Notes under the pieces: model-generated | Seen by the model: only the letters and a program-made list of their open reading frames with translations | Databases searched by the model: none | Told to the model about the DNA's origin: nothing | From: Williamsia sp. CHRR-6 | Lineage (GTDB): Bacteria > Actinomycetota > Actinomycetes > Mycobacteriales > Mycobacteriaceae | Direction of reading: 5' to 3' | Length of the DNA: 64,000 nt | Assembly: GCF_018474015.1 (NCBI RefSeq) | Contig: NZ_JAHCSG010000005.1 | Span: 310,001 to 374,000, forward strand | Translations under genes and position numbers: made by a program | Shown here: one piece after another, positions 56,281 through 64,000 of the stretch | Layout: each line of letters starts with the position of its first letter | How positions within the stretch are numbered: position 1 is the stretch's first letter

Positions 56281-56751
56281 TCAAAAGCCCATTCGACTCA
56301 GAATATTTGCATTGCCCGCCGGCCTGTATGGCGGAAGCGCCCTATATTCCTCTTCACTACATTCACATTCTTGCCCCATCAGGTTGACCTTGTATCTACC
56401 ACCTGACGAGCCATACACAAAAAAGACCTCCCGATACACTTTCTTTTCTTCAATATCAGCGCTGCCGACAATCCGCCAATCTCCTTCAAGTCTTCTATCA
56501 AAAAGTGAATAGCTGTCGAGCACGTCATAGAAAGAAACACCGGAATTTGCCCAGTTCTCCCAAAGAACGGGCTCGTCCAGGGGGGAGGGATAGAACTCCG
56601 CGGAGTGACCTACGCTTACCTTTGATATCACTCGTCCACAACCGAACTTACCGGACGGCAAAAGAAAGCAGAAGAAGTCTCCGGGCTTTATGAAACGCAG
56701 CATAGTCCGCTTTTTCTTCTCCCAGCTATAACGTTTTGCACCGTCGCTCAT
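56281..56751 (-). CDS. Imm26-like immunity protein, AT-rich orphan
   Basis: From ATG at 56751 the product has 156 residues. A longer frame up to 56865 adds 38 residues and may be real. KKRTMLRFIKPGDFFCFLLP, SGKFGCGRVISKVSVGHSAE and FYPSPLDEPVL match the Imm26 pattern of polymorphic-toxin immunity proteins. The C-terminus has the CECSEEEYRALPPYRPAG tail. It contains AAA, AGA, TTT and ATA-type codons and is about 45-50% GC by eye, far below its neighbours, so it is likely horizontally acquired. No cognate toxin is seen next to it. It would neutralise an incoming toxin of a contact-dependent or secreted system. Confidence 0.7.
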   Translation of the reverse strand: MSDGAKRYSWEKKKRTMLRFIKPGDFFCFLLPSGKFGCGRVISKVSVGHSAEFYPSPLDEPVLWENWANSGVSFYDVLDSYSLFDRRLEGDWRIVGSADIEEKKVYREVFFVYGSSGGRYKVNLMGQECECSEEEYRALPPYRPAGNANILSRMGF

Positions 56752-56915
56752 CCTCTGCCTCACGATACGGTTAACTCGGCTGATCAGATTATCGAGCACT
56801 TTATCACAACAATGCATATGCCTCGCAGCCAACACGCAATTTTGGCTGTAGACGCATCGATTCACTCATCCGTGTGCGACGCTCGCAGGAGGCACGTCGA
56901 CCTACGGGAGGCACC

Positions 56916-57692
56916 ATGACGCGACAACCCATCCAGATTGCGATCGTCGTCTATCCGGGGATGACGGTCCTCGACATCGCCGGACCCTATGAGGTCCTGC
57001 GCTTCATCCCGAGATCAGAGGTGCGTTTCGTCTGGACCGAGCCTGGGCCGGTCGTCGCCGACAGCGGCGTGTTGATCATGGCGGCCACCCATTCGTTCGA
57101 CGAGACACCCACGCCGGACATCGTTCTGATCGGCGGGTCCGGCACCGCTAGCGCCAGCATCACCAAGAACACCGAGCTGATCGATTGGCTGACACGGGTC
57201 CACCAGCAGGCCACCTGGACCGCCGGCGTTTGTACCGGATCAATCGTCCTCGCGCACGCGGGTCTGCTGGCCGGTCAGTCGGCCACAACGCACTGGTCTC
57301 AGCTTGCAGTCCTCGACAGCCTCGGCGTCAGGGCAGTCGATGATCAGCGAATCGTGCAGGCGGGCAGGGTGGTCACCGGTGCAGGCGTGTCAGCTGGCAT
57401 CGATCTCGCTCTGTGGCTGGTGGGCAAGGTGGCGGGCGATCCGGTCGCGCGCGCTGCGCAGCTGCTGATCGAATACGACCCGCAGCCGCCCTACGACAGC
57501 GGAAGCCTCGCGAAAGCAGATGCCACCACCCGTCGTGCTGCCGCCGCGATCGTCAGCCGCGAAGCGGCACAGCTCGCTCTCAAAGAACCGGCCGATCTAC
57601 TCCGTGAATCGGCGGCCCTGTCGGGCACGGTCTGGCGCATCGCGATCAGCCGCGCACGCCGTCGATTCTCGGGTCGCCGTCGGATCCCGTAA
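56916..57692 (+). CDS. DJ-1/PfpI family protein (GlxA-type without AraC domain)
   Basis: The product has 258 residues from ATG at 56916, with GGGAGG 5 bases upstream. The fold is seen in IAIVVYPGMTVLDIAGPYEV and DIVLIGGSGTA. The nucleophile-elbow Cys is in WTAGVCTGSIVLAHAGLLAG, followed by ATTHWSQLAVL. The C-terminal about 60 residues are basic and helical, without a recognisable AraC HTH. It may act as an isonitrile hydratase or glyoxalase-like enzyme. Confidence 0.85.
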   Translation: MTRQPIQIAIVVYPGMTVLDIAGPYEVLRFIPRSEVRFVWTEPGPVVADSGVLIMAATHSFDETPTPDIVLIGGSGTASASITKNTELIDWLTRVHQQATWTAGVCTGSIVLAHAGLLAGQSATTHWSQLAVLDSLGVRAVDDQRIVQAGRVVTGAGVSAGIDLALWLVGKVAGDPVARAAQLLIEYDPQPPYDSGSLAKADATTRRAAAAIVSREAAQLALKEPADLLRESAALSGTVWRIAISRARRRFSGRRRIP

Positions 57693-57734
57693 ACGACCTC
57701 CGTACCGAAGGCCGACGTGCTGCTGATACCTCGG

Positions 57735-58271
57735 TCAAGTGGTGCGATGCGCTGCACCTGTCACGTCCCACAGATGATGGATCGGGTCGTGCACAAAATA
57801 GCGGCCCAACGACTCCACCGTGAACACGCTGCCGTCGCCGCGTCGTCCGGTCCGCGAACGGGCACCCTCAGGTACCGCCTCGAATGCAGCAGCCGCGCCG
57901 CGTCCTTCGCTGATGAGTTGTTGCAGAACGACTTCCGGATCCTGATCGTTGTAACGCTCGGCAACGGCGGTCGCGTCCTGATCCCAGTTCTCGAACAACG
58001 GGTCGACCTCCACCGACATCAAGGCCAGCCGCCGAGCAAAGATGTGGAAGACATCGCGCACATGCGCCGCGTATTCCAGCGGCGACCACGTCGAATCGTT
58101 GGGCCGCACACGTGGATCCGATACCGACAGGGCTGACTCCCACCCGGAGACATTCGTCATCACCAGATCAGGGATATCTCTGAAATCGATCGCCGACGCA
58201 TCGAATCCGCAGTCATCACAACCTTTTTCCAGGACCCAGGTCCAGTTCTTGGTGTCCGGCTCGATCGGCAT
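57735..58271 (-). CDS. DinB family protein
   Basis: The product has 178 residues. It is a four-helix-bundle protein with GCDDCGFDAS, STWSPLEYAAHVRDVFHIFA (first His), DPLFENWDQDATAVAERY and YFVHDPIHHLWDV (second His pair). That is the usual DinB metal set. Members bind a divalent metal and include mycothiol-dependent S-transferases, which would suit an actinobacterium. It converges on the DJ-1-like gene. Confidence 0.87.
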   Translation of the reverse strand: MPIEPDTKNWTWVLEKGCDDCGFDASAIDFRDIPDLVMTNVSGWESALSVSDPRVRPNDSTWSPLEYAAHVRDVFHIFARRLALMSVEVDPLFENWDQDATAVAERYNDQDPEVVLQQLISEGRGAAAAFEAVPEGARSRTGRRGDGSVFTVESLGRYFVHDPIHHLWDVTGAAHRTT

Positions 58272-58347
58272 GCGACGAACACTAATGATCGTTGTGCATC
58301 ATGGACAAGTCCCATCGCGACGCCCGGGCTGATGCGATGATCCATCC

Positions 58348-59202
58348 ATGACAGCCACGCCCATCACGGAGTTCCGACACGAGTCATTCATCTTCGACGT
58401 CACCGATTCCGGCCCGCTCGACAGCCCCGGATCCAACGGGATTCCCGTAGTCCTGCTGCACGGATTCCCCCAGAACCGGCAGTCGTGGCGACGCGTCACC
58501 GCAATCCTCAACGACTCCGGCATCCGCACATTGGCACCCGATCAGCGTGGGTACAGTCCCCGCGCCCGACCCCGCGGACGCTGGAACTACACGACACCCA
58601 CACTGGCAGCCGACGTCGCCGCCCTCATCGACACCCTCGGCGGCCCGGTGCATCTGGTGGGACACGACTGGGGCGCATCGATCGGGTGGGCGGCCGCAGC
58701 CTCCTATCCGGAACGGATTTCGTCCTACACCGCAGTGTCGGTACCGCACCCCGGCGCATTCATCTGGGCTGTGCGCCACTCAGATCAGGCCCGACGATCG
58801 TGGTACATGCTGGCATTCCAGGTCCCGTTCATCCCCGAACTCCTCATGCCGCGTGGCACCACCTTCGAAAAGACCATGCATGCAAGCGGACTCGACGCCG
58901 AGAGCACCGCGATCGTGCGCGCCGCAGTGATGGACACCCCCGCGTTGGGCAAGGCGCTCAACTATTACCGGGCACTCCCCCTGTCCGGGAAGCCGATCGG
59001 CCGGGTTTGTGTACCCACCACCCATATCTGGGGTGAGCACGACACCTACCTCAGCCGCGCCGGAGCCGAGGCAACGGCACGCTTCGTCGCCGGCGACTAC
59101 CGTTTCGTGGCCATCCCCGACGGCAACCATTGGCTACCCGAGAACAGTGCCACCGAGGTGGCAGCAGAGATCGTCAACCGCGTAAGGAACGAACAGCGCT
59201 GA
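58348..59202 (+). CDS. Alpha/beta hydrolase, epoxide hydrolase-like
   Basis: The product has 284 residues. The oxyanion segment HGFPQNRQSWRRV and the nucleophile elbow HLVGHDWGASIGWAAA (Asp nucleophile) fit the epoxide hydrolase/haloalkane dehalogenase group. Further features are APDQRGYSPRARPRGRWNY, the acid in HIWGEHDTYLS and the His in PDGNHWLPEN. The cap domain lies at about 135-210. The start is 76 bases from the divergent DinB gene. Confidence 0.88.
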   Translation: MTATPITEFRHESFIFDVTDSGPLDSPGSNGIPVVLLHGFPQNRQSWRRVTAILNDSGIRTLAPDQRGYSPRARPRGRWNYTTPTLAADVAALIDTLGGPVHLVGHDWGASIGWAAAASYPERISSYTAVSVPHPGAFIWAVRHSDQARRSWYMLAFQVPFIPELLMPRGTTFEKTMHASGLDAESTAIVRAAVMDTPALGKALNYYRALPLSGKPIGRVCVPTTHIWGEHDTYLSRAGAEATARFVAGDYRFVAIPDGNHWLPENSATEVAAEIVNRVRNEQR

Positions 59203-59234
59203 ACCACAGCTTGATTCGTCAGTTCTTCCGAACA

Positions 59235-59778
59235 TCAGGCAGGCGCTCGAGCCAGCAGATATCCCGCCGGCCCCCTGGCGATGGAGTCGCCGCGGTGCGG
59301 CCCGTCCACCTGGAGTCCGGCTGCACGCAGCTCATCGACATGACGCGACACGCCCGGAAAATCGGCGATCACTGCGATGCCGCCCGGCCGCAGCACCCTG
59401 GCAATCTCACGGCACGCCACCGCCAGACCGCCGTCGACAGCAATGTTGTGCAGGCAGAACACACTGCCCACAACGTCGACCGAGTCATCCGGGAGCGGCA
59501 GAGCCACGGCATCAGCGGTCGTGACCACGATGCGCTCGGCCACCCCATGACGCCGAGCGTTGAGGCGCAGCGCAGCTGAGCTGTTGCCGGTGAGATCCTT
59601 GTCGCTCCACACATCCACTGCGACAACAATTCCGCTGCTCAGGCGCTTGTGCTGCCGTCACGGCGACGAGTCCGCGGCCTGACCCGATGTCGAGAACCAC
59701 CTCACCCCCACGAAGCCAGCGAACACGCCAGGCGCGTCCAGTCCGAACTCCGGCTGCCGCATCACACCTGTGCTGCCG
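59235..59778 (-). pseudogene. SAM-dependent methyltransferase, 5'-truncated and frameshifted
   Basis: Two frames carry one methyltransferase. Frame A, open from 59778, reads WRVRWLRGGEVVLDIGSGRG then LVAVTAA. At about 59645-59656 the homology moves to frame B, which reads HKRLSSGIVVAVDVWSDKDL then TGNSSAALRLNARRHG. LPLPDDSVDVVGSVFCLHNI follows, and the stop is at 59235. One lost base in GCAGCACAAG explains the shift. Frame A has no start before 59700 and begins right after the stop of the VOC gene, so the N-terminus is also gone. Confidence 0.7.
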
Positions 59779-60207
59779 TCAGCTGTTGGGACCGGTGATC
59801 TCCAATGCGATGTTGTCCGGGTCGCGGAACTCGAGAATCGCGATCCCCGCGGCCCCGAGATCCTTCACGGGTTCATGGGCGATACCGAGCTCATCCAGGG
59901 TCGCCGCAGCTGCATGCACCTCGGCCAACGATGACACCGTGAAACTCACATGATCCAAACCCACACGGTTCTCGCTGAATGCGTCGTCACCCGGCGCCAC
60001 CGGGCGCAGTCCCAACAGCCCGCCACCGAACGCGTAGATCACCCCGCCGAAAAGGAATCCCAACTGCTCACGGGTCGCTGCATCGGCGTCCGGCGCAATC
60101 TCGTAGGCGACGTCGAACCCGAACACCTCGTCGTAGAACTTCCGTGACACGGCAATGTCTTTCACGGTGAGTCGCACGTGGTTGTAGTCAGTCACTGGGA
60201 TCGGCAT
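59779..60207 (-). CDS. VOC family protein
   Basis: The product has 142 residues from ATG at 60207, with AAAGG about 8 bases upstream. It has DYNHVRLTVKDIAVSRKFYD, FGFDVAYEIAPDADAATREQ, LGFLFGGVIYAFGGGLLGL, VGLDHVSFTVSSLAEVHAAA and the C-terminal LEFRDPDNIALEITGPNS. It is glyoxalase/dioxygenase-like with likely metal ligands His and Glu. A long palindrome lies 29 bases above its start. Substrate unknown. Confidence 0.9.
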   Translation of the reverse strand: MPIPVTDYNHVRLTVKDIAVSRKFYDEVFGFDVAYEIAPDADAATREQLGFLFGGVIYAFGGGLLGLRPVAPGDDAFSENRVGLDHVSFTVSSLAEVHAAAATLDELGIAHEPVKDLGAAGIAILEFRDPDNIALEITGPNS

Positions 60208-60235
60208 GGAGGGCCTTTCGACGGCATCGCATCTC

Positions 60236-60257
60236 TGCATGCGCATCTGCGCATGCA
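60236..60257. promoter_or_regulatory. 22-bp palindrome upstream of the VOC gene
   Basis: TGCATGCGCA (60236-60245) is perfectly complementary to TGCGCATGCA (60248-60257), with a 2-base spacer. It is located where an operator for the minus-strand VOC gene would be. It might also form a short RNA hairpin. No regulator gene is adjacent. Confidence 0.5.
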
Positions 60258-60597
60258 CCTAGAGGGTACGCCCCCACACTCGTACCATTGCCCGGCCACC
60301 GACCGACCGATGCGCTCACCTTGGGCGCTGCGGATGCCTCCGGTCCGCGGACAGGGTCCAACCCACCTGAAAAAGCCGTCATTGTGGACTGCCTCGTTCG
60401 CCCCCGAGCGCGCGGACATCGGGATCGCACGCGAAGGACGGCGTCGTGCCCAACCCTGGCATTCCTGATCGATGAAACCTGCGCGCGCCGACGTGGACAT
60501 TGCCGGACAACCCCGATTTGGTCTGGCCGAAGAACCCCGCGAAGTATGTGGCGCGCATTCCGCGATCCCCAGCGTGAAAAGCACTCACTGGCAGTAG
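60258..60597. other. Gap without a recognisable gene
   Basis: Several frames are open on both strands, but none has a ribosome site, a family-like sequence or a clear coding bias. It separates a palindromic operator-like site from an ankyrin remnant and may hold the degraded 5' part of that gene. Confidence 0.5.
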
Positions 60598-61029
60598 AAC
60601 TCGTGCGCCGATACGATCCACCCCGTCGACGGCCAGCCTGCCGATCTCCACCGGGCGCAGCGAATCCTGGCCCGCTCACACGGTTTTGCCGGGTGGTCGG
60701 CGTTACGGGAGCACCTGGCGCTGCGGGAGCACGACACCCGCCCCATGGAAACGGCCGACGCTGCCGACTCCCCCGCCGAACGCCTTCCGGTCGCGAGCGC
60801 TTGCGTGCTGCTGCAGGCCGGTGCCGATCCCAACGTCGGGTTCCTGTGGAAGGGACTGCCATCGCCGTTCACCGCACTCACGGGTGCCTTCGGCGGCGAC
60901 ATGTGTCGGTGGCTCCTCGAACACGGTGCCGACCGCAGCGCCATCGACACCCGTTTCCATGCCACCGCGGCAGGCTGGGCGGCGCACGCCGGACACGCTG
61001 AACTGTCCGAGGAATTGTCACCCACCTGA
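60598..61029 (+). pseudogene. Ankyrin-repeat protein remnant with internal deletion
   Basis: The frame opens at 60598 after a stop and reads LHRAQRILARSHGFAGWSAL, the usual N-terminal module of actinobacterial ankyrin proteins. It then jumps after about 20 residues to ACVLLQAGADPNVGFLWKGL and the ankyrin end ATAAGWAAHAGHAELSEEL. Homologues have well over 100 residues between these parts, so a block appears deleted. The true start is missing; ATG at 60745 would leave 94 residues and could still be expressed. Confidence 0.55.
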
Positions 61030-61045
61030 TTCGGCCAGGAAGCTG

Positions 61046-62332
61046 TCAGCGCGTCGCCAGCGCCACCCGCAGATCGGCGGTGCCGACACCCCGCGTCAGC
61101 GCCCGCAGCACCACGTAACAACCCAACCCGGACAGACCCAGACTCGCCGCGAACATCATCGGATATCCGAACCCCTGCGCCACCACGGCGGCCACCACAC
61201 CTGCCACCCCCTGCGCCACCACCACCGCGCTGGCCAACAGGGTGAAATCGCTGCCGGCATAACGGGGCTCAGCCGCATCCATCATCAACGAGAAGACCAC
61301 CACCGTGGCGGCCCCACCCAACACGTGTTCGGTGACGCTGGCTGCCACGATGAGACCTACCCCACCGATGCCGACCGAGGAGAGAATGTAAAGGCTCAGT
61401 GCCGCCGTCTGCGCCACCCCGCCCAGGAGCAATGCCCGGCGCCGCCCGTAGCGATGGGCCAGCCACGCACCCACCCCCGCACCGGCGATCGCCGATACCG
61501 ACGACAAGCCGCCGTCGATGAATGCGATTGTGCCTATGGACAATCCCCGATCGGACAGGAAGGGCCCGATGAGCGCCGATCCCATCGAGTTGCCGAACTT
61601 GTAGCAGGCCACCAGCGCGACCACCGTCACCATCCCCGGGCGTCGCAGCCGGTGCCACCACATGACCGCCATCTGCGCGGGGCGCGGACGATCGGCGGAC
61701 CTGCCTCCTGCATCAGCTCGCGCCGCATGCGATCGCAACAGCCACACTGGGATTATCGCCGCGAGCAGCAGCACGGCCATCACCACGAACAGTGGCCGCC
61801 ATCCCGCAACACCATAGAGCCACAGCAACATTCCCCCACCGACCACCATCCCGATGCGGTAGGCACCCACCTGGATGCCGTTGCCGATGCCTTTGTCGGC
61901 CACGCCGAGCAGCCGCACCGCCATGCCGTCGGTCACCACGTCCTGGGTGGCTGAGAACAGGTTGATCACGGCCACACCCAGGAAGAGCCAGGCGAATGTC
62001 GTCGACACATCGGCTGCGGCCAACGCCAGCGCGGTGGCCGCACAGGCGAGTTGCAATCCGATGAGCCACCGACGACGGGTGCCGTACCGGTCGACGTAGG
62101 GCGCCCACAGGAACTTCAGCGCCCACGGCAAGAACAGCACGCCCGTGGCGCTGATGGTGATCAGCGAATATCCACTGCGCCGCAACACCACCGGCAGGGC
62201 TTGGGTGAAGAAGCCGAACGGAAGCCCTTGAGCGAAGTACAGGCCGCCGAGCAGCACAAACGTCCCCGCCGTGAACGACGCAGGTGGCCGCCACCTGCCC
62301 GGCCAGTTCACGGTGCGACCGAGTCGAGCCAC
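61046..62332 (-). CDS. MFS transporter (AmpG-like)
   Basis: The product has 428 residues with 12 hydrophobic segments. The pattern GGLYFAQGLPFGFFTQALPV, TGVLFLPWALKFLWAPYVDR and NLFSATQDVVTDGMAVRLL matches AmpG-type MFS proteins, which import muropeptides or related compounds. The loop between halves (about 205-225) is Arg/Ala-rich. GTG at 62332 overlaps the kinase gene end by 25 bases. Substrate unknown. Confidence 0.87.
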   Translation of the reverse strand: MARLGRTVNWPGRWRPPASFTAGTFVLLGGLYFAQGLPFGFFTQALPVVLRRSGYSLITISATGVLFLPWALKFLWAPYVDRYGTRRRWLIGLQLACAATALALAAADVSTTFAWLFLGVAVINLFSATQDVVTDGMAVRLLGVADKGIGNGIQVGAYRIGMVVGGGMLLWLYGVAGWRPLFVVMAVLLLAAIIPVWLLRSHAARADAGGRSADRPRPAQMAVMWWHRLRRPGMVTVVALVACYKFGNSMGSALIGPFLSDRGLSIGTIAFIDGGLSSVSAIAGAGVGAWLAHRYGRRRALLLGGVAQTAALSLYILSSVGIGGVGLIVAASVTEHVLGGAATVVVFSLMMDAAEPRYAGSDFTLLASAVVVAQGVAGVVAAVVAQGFGYPMMFAASLGLSGLGCYVVLRALTRGVGTADLRVALATR

Positions 62333-62838
62333 CGGTAGGCGTCGTCGCGGGTTCGGCAGTGGATCAAGCGGACCCCCGGATTGGCCTGCACAGCGGCTGG
62401 TACAAGTCGACGGTACTTGTCACGGTGGCGCCACGCGTAGCGCAGGATGTGTTCGGAGTCGGTGAGCACCGATGTCAACGGCGGCTCGATGTTGCCGTTC
62501 CACAACACTTCTCGGCGCGCAGACCGCATCAAGGTGCGCCGCAGCAAGGCACCGTAGCTCTGCCAGATCGGCACATCGAGCCAGACGATGACGCTCGCGC
62601 GGGCAGCCACAGCATCGCGAACAGAGCCGTAGCCGTATTCGAACACCCAGCGCGGTCGCGCGATGAACGCGGCCACGTCGTCGACGAAGTCGCAGCGAGG
62701 AGTCCAATCAGGTCCGTGGAACAGGCTGTCGATCTCGACGAACGGGAGCTCGAGCCGCTGCGCAACAACGCGACACAACGTGGTCTTGCCCGAGCCGGAG
62801 CTACCGGCGACCACAATCCGCTCAGGACACTCGCTCAC
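62308..62838 (-). CDS. P-loop kinase-like protein (adenylate kinase/FlaR type)
   Basis: The product has 176 residues from GTG at 62838, which overlaps the lipase stop (GTGA). The Walker A is RIVVAGSSGSGKTTLCRVVA. The rest has LPFVEIDSLFHGPDWTPR, WVFEYGYGSVRDAVAARA, VIVWLDVPIWQSYGALLRRT and the LLRRTLMRSARREVLWNGN lid-like segment. It matches small topology-modulation/FlaR-type P-loop proteins. The phosphate acceptor is unknown. Confidence 0.88.
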   Translation of the reverse strand: MSECPERIVVAGSSGSGKTTLCRVVAQRLELPFVEIDSLFHGPDWTPRCDFVDDVAAFIARPRWVFEYGYGSVRDAVAARASVIVWLDVPIWQSYGALLRRTLMRSARREVLWNGNIEPPLTSVLTDSEHILRYAWRHRDKYRRLVPAAVQANPGVRLIHCRTRDDAYRWLDSVAP

Positions 62839-63716
62839 CGAAACCGCTGATCGATCGCCGCGAGGACTTCGCGCGCCATCGCCTGCTCGCCGGCTGCATT
62901 GGGATGCAGTTGCGCGGCCCGACCGTACGAGATCAGCGGTTCGATCCACCGCACGTTCTCGGGCGCACAACTGTCGCGCCCCCGTGAGGCAACCGACATG
63001 TCGACAAAGGTCGTCCCCGTCGCTGCTGCGGCGGCGCGGATCACCCCGTTGAGGGTGGCCTGCAGACGTTGCAGATACGGAAAGTCGCTAGGCGCAATGG
63101 GGTTGAGCAGACAGTTGCCGCCGGACGGAAGGATCCCGGGATAACCGACGACGAAAACTCGGGCACGCGGGGCGCGGGCGTGCACGGCGCGCAGCACTGC
63201 GGTGACCGCAGGTCCGGTCCGGGTGAGGACCGGTCGGGCCAGAGTGTCGCCGTAGCGACGCTCACATGGTGCCTGCGTGGTGGGCGCGGATACGAACGCT
63301 GCAACACACGCCTTCACCGAGTTGGCGAACACGTTGTCGTCATTCCCGCCGATCATCAGGGTCACCAGTTGAGTTGCTGGACTCAAAGCGTCGAGCTGCG
63401 GCCGCGTCCCCGGAAGCTGCCGCAGGTACATGTGTTTCGTCGCTGCGCTGCCACAGCTCACGTCGGTGAGCAGATAGCCGCGCGCAGCGGCGATGACGTG
63501 CGCGTAGTTGCGACTCGACTGGCGGCACTGGGCAACGAACCCGGCCCGTTTCGGGGGCACGAGGGCACCGGCACTGTAGCTGTCGCCGAGGTTCACGTAT
63601 TGCACAGGAGCCGCCGATGCGGTCGGCGCGGCGACGATGGAGGCCACCACGGCCACAACTGTCGCGAGCACGCCGGCGAGATGTCGAGGCCGGGCGATCT
63701 GTGTGGGCACGGGCAC
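62835..63716 (-). CDS. Secreted SGNH/GDSL-type lipase or esterase
   Basis: The product has 293 residues. The signal peptide is HLAGVLATVVAVVASIVAAP, with TASAA as the likely cleavage site. Block I is YVNLGDSYSAGALVPP (Ser), block III TLMIGGNDDNVF (Asn), and the C-terminal His is in RAAQLHPNAAGEQAMA. Cys pairs suit secretion. It resembles actinobacterial secreted lipases of the SCO7513 type. GTG at 63716 is the start. It heads a minus-strand unit with the kinase and the transporter. Confidence 0.92.
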   Translation of the reverse strand: MPVPTQIARPRHLAGVLATVVAVVASIVAAPTASAAPVQYVNLGDSYSAGALVPPKRAGFVAQCRQSSRNYAHVIAAARGYLLTDVSCGSAATKHMYLRQLPGTRPQLDALSPATQLVTLMIGGNDDNVFANSVKACVAAFVSAPTTQAPCERRYGDTLARPVLTRTGPAVTAVLRAVHARAPRARVFVVGYPGILPSGGNCLLNPIAPSDFPYLQRLQATLNGVIRAAAAATGTTFVDMSVASRGRDSCAPENVRWIEPLISYGRAAQLHPNAAGEQAMAREVLAAIDQRFR

Positions 63717-63759
63717 GACGCTATCAATTCGCCCTCACCATGGTGACACCAGAAGACGA

Positions 63760-63791
63760 CAGCTGCCCCCGACCGCAGTCGGGGGCAGCTG
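63760..63791. terminator. Strong hairpin between the MspA-like gene and the lipase gene
   Basis: CAGCTGCCCCCGAC (63760-63773) pairs perfectly over 14 bp with 63778-63791, with a 4-base loop. It lies 24 bases past the stop of the minus-strand MspA gene and ahead of the lipase start, so it likely terminates the former. Confidence 0.75.
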
Positions 63792-63814
63792 ACCGTCAGG
63801 TCAAGACGTGTGGA

Positions 63815-64000
63815 TCAGCCGATGCTGAACGGCTTGCCGTAGAAGGTGACCTGCTTGTCAACGTTCGAGGTACGCACCCGGATGACTGCGAACGAACGGG
63901 CCTGGGCGTAACCGGCGCAGCCGGTGAGCTGTAGCTGGCTGTTGACGTAGCTCAGCTTGGCGTTGGTGGTCTCGTAGTCCACGTTGGTGGTCTGCTGCTG
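63815..64000 (-). CDS. MspA family porin, C-terminal part only
   Basis: Only the last 61 residues lie in the window; the start is beyond its end. SQLQLTGCAGYAQARSFAVI followed by VTFYGKPFSIG matches the C-terminus of MspA-type outer-membrane (mycomembrane) porins. Their usual ending is near GxxQxRSFA...VTTYGEPW. An unusual Cys sits in LTGCAG. Identity rests on this end alone. Confidence 0.75.
   Translation of the reverse strand, partial: QQQTTNVDYETTNAKLSYVNSQLQLTGCAGYAQARSFAVIRVRTSNVDKQVTFYGKPFSIG

Overview
The window is high-GC DNA from a mycolic-acid-producing actinobacterium (Mycobacteriales). Gordonia or a close relative is my best guess, by inference only. The clade markers are RbpA, a cyclopropane-type mycolic acid methyltransferase, a DesA3-type desaturase with its reductase, the Lnt/Ppm lipoprotein and mannose pair, a DUF4333 membrane protein and a C-terminal MspA-porin fragment. 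The first 20 kb follows, in order, the M. tuberculosis block helY, Rv2091c, Rv2090, pepE, Rv2074, Rv2073c, cobL-cobM-cobK, cobIJ-cobH-cobG, cobN, fxsA, lnt/ppm1, rbpA, as I recall that genome.

Layout. 1-4 kb: housekeeping genes (helicase end, DUF4333, 5'-3' exonuclease, M24 peptidase, PNPOx-like protein). 4-14.6 kb: aerobic cobalamin (B12) corrin-ring genes. SDR-cobL-cobM-cobK run on the plus strand and cobG-cobH-cobIJ on the minus strand. cobN is on the plus strand behind a clear cobalamin riboswitch. 14.7-20.3 kb: fxsA, an amidohydrolase, lnt, ppm, rbpA and a small zinc-ribbon protein. 20.4-29.5 kb: a tellurium-resistance-type (Ter) locus. A six-gene minus-strand operon encodes a coiled-coil protein, CitE-like, PRTase-TRSP, StiP-like, HAD and double-TerD proteins. 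Every junction is a 4-nt start/stop overlap. A single-domain terD is divergent from it, followed by a TerC/DUF475 membrane protein. This is the most system-like part of the window.

29.6-43 kb: desA3 with its reductase and a frameshifted cyclase, a GT4 glycosyltransferase, a cyclopropane synthase-like enzyme, a deazaflavin-type protein, metY with a CoA-binding protein, and a 1,385-residue fusion of nitrate reductase with a flavodoxin/FAD/NADPH reductase. 43-48.9 kb: carboxylic acid reductase converging on a P450/aldo-keto reductase pair. 49-64 kb is accessory: many one-off small enzymes, a MarR regulator with a palindrome in its divergent promoter, then a decayed stretch (about 54.8-61 kb). 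That stretch has an AT-rich orphan Imm26-like immunity gene, a frameshifted and 5'-truncated methyltransferase, an ankyrin-repeat remnant and two further long palindromes. A transporter, a P-loop kinase, a secreted GDSL lipase and the MspA end close the window.

No rRNA, tRNA, CRISPR array, transposase or integrase was seen. All functions are by similarity recalled from memory; no searches were run.
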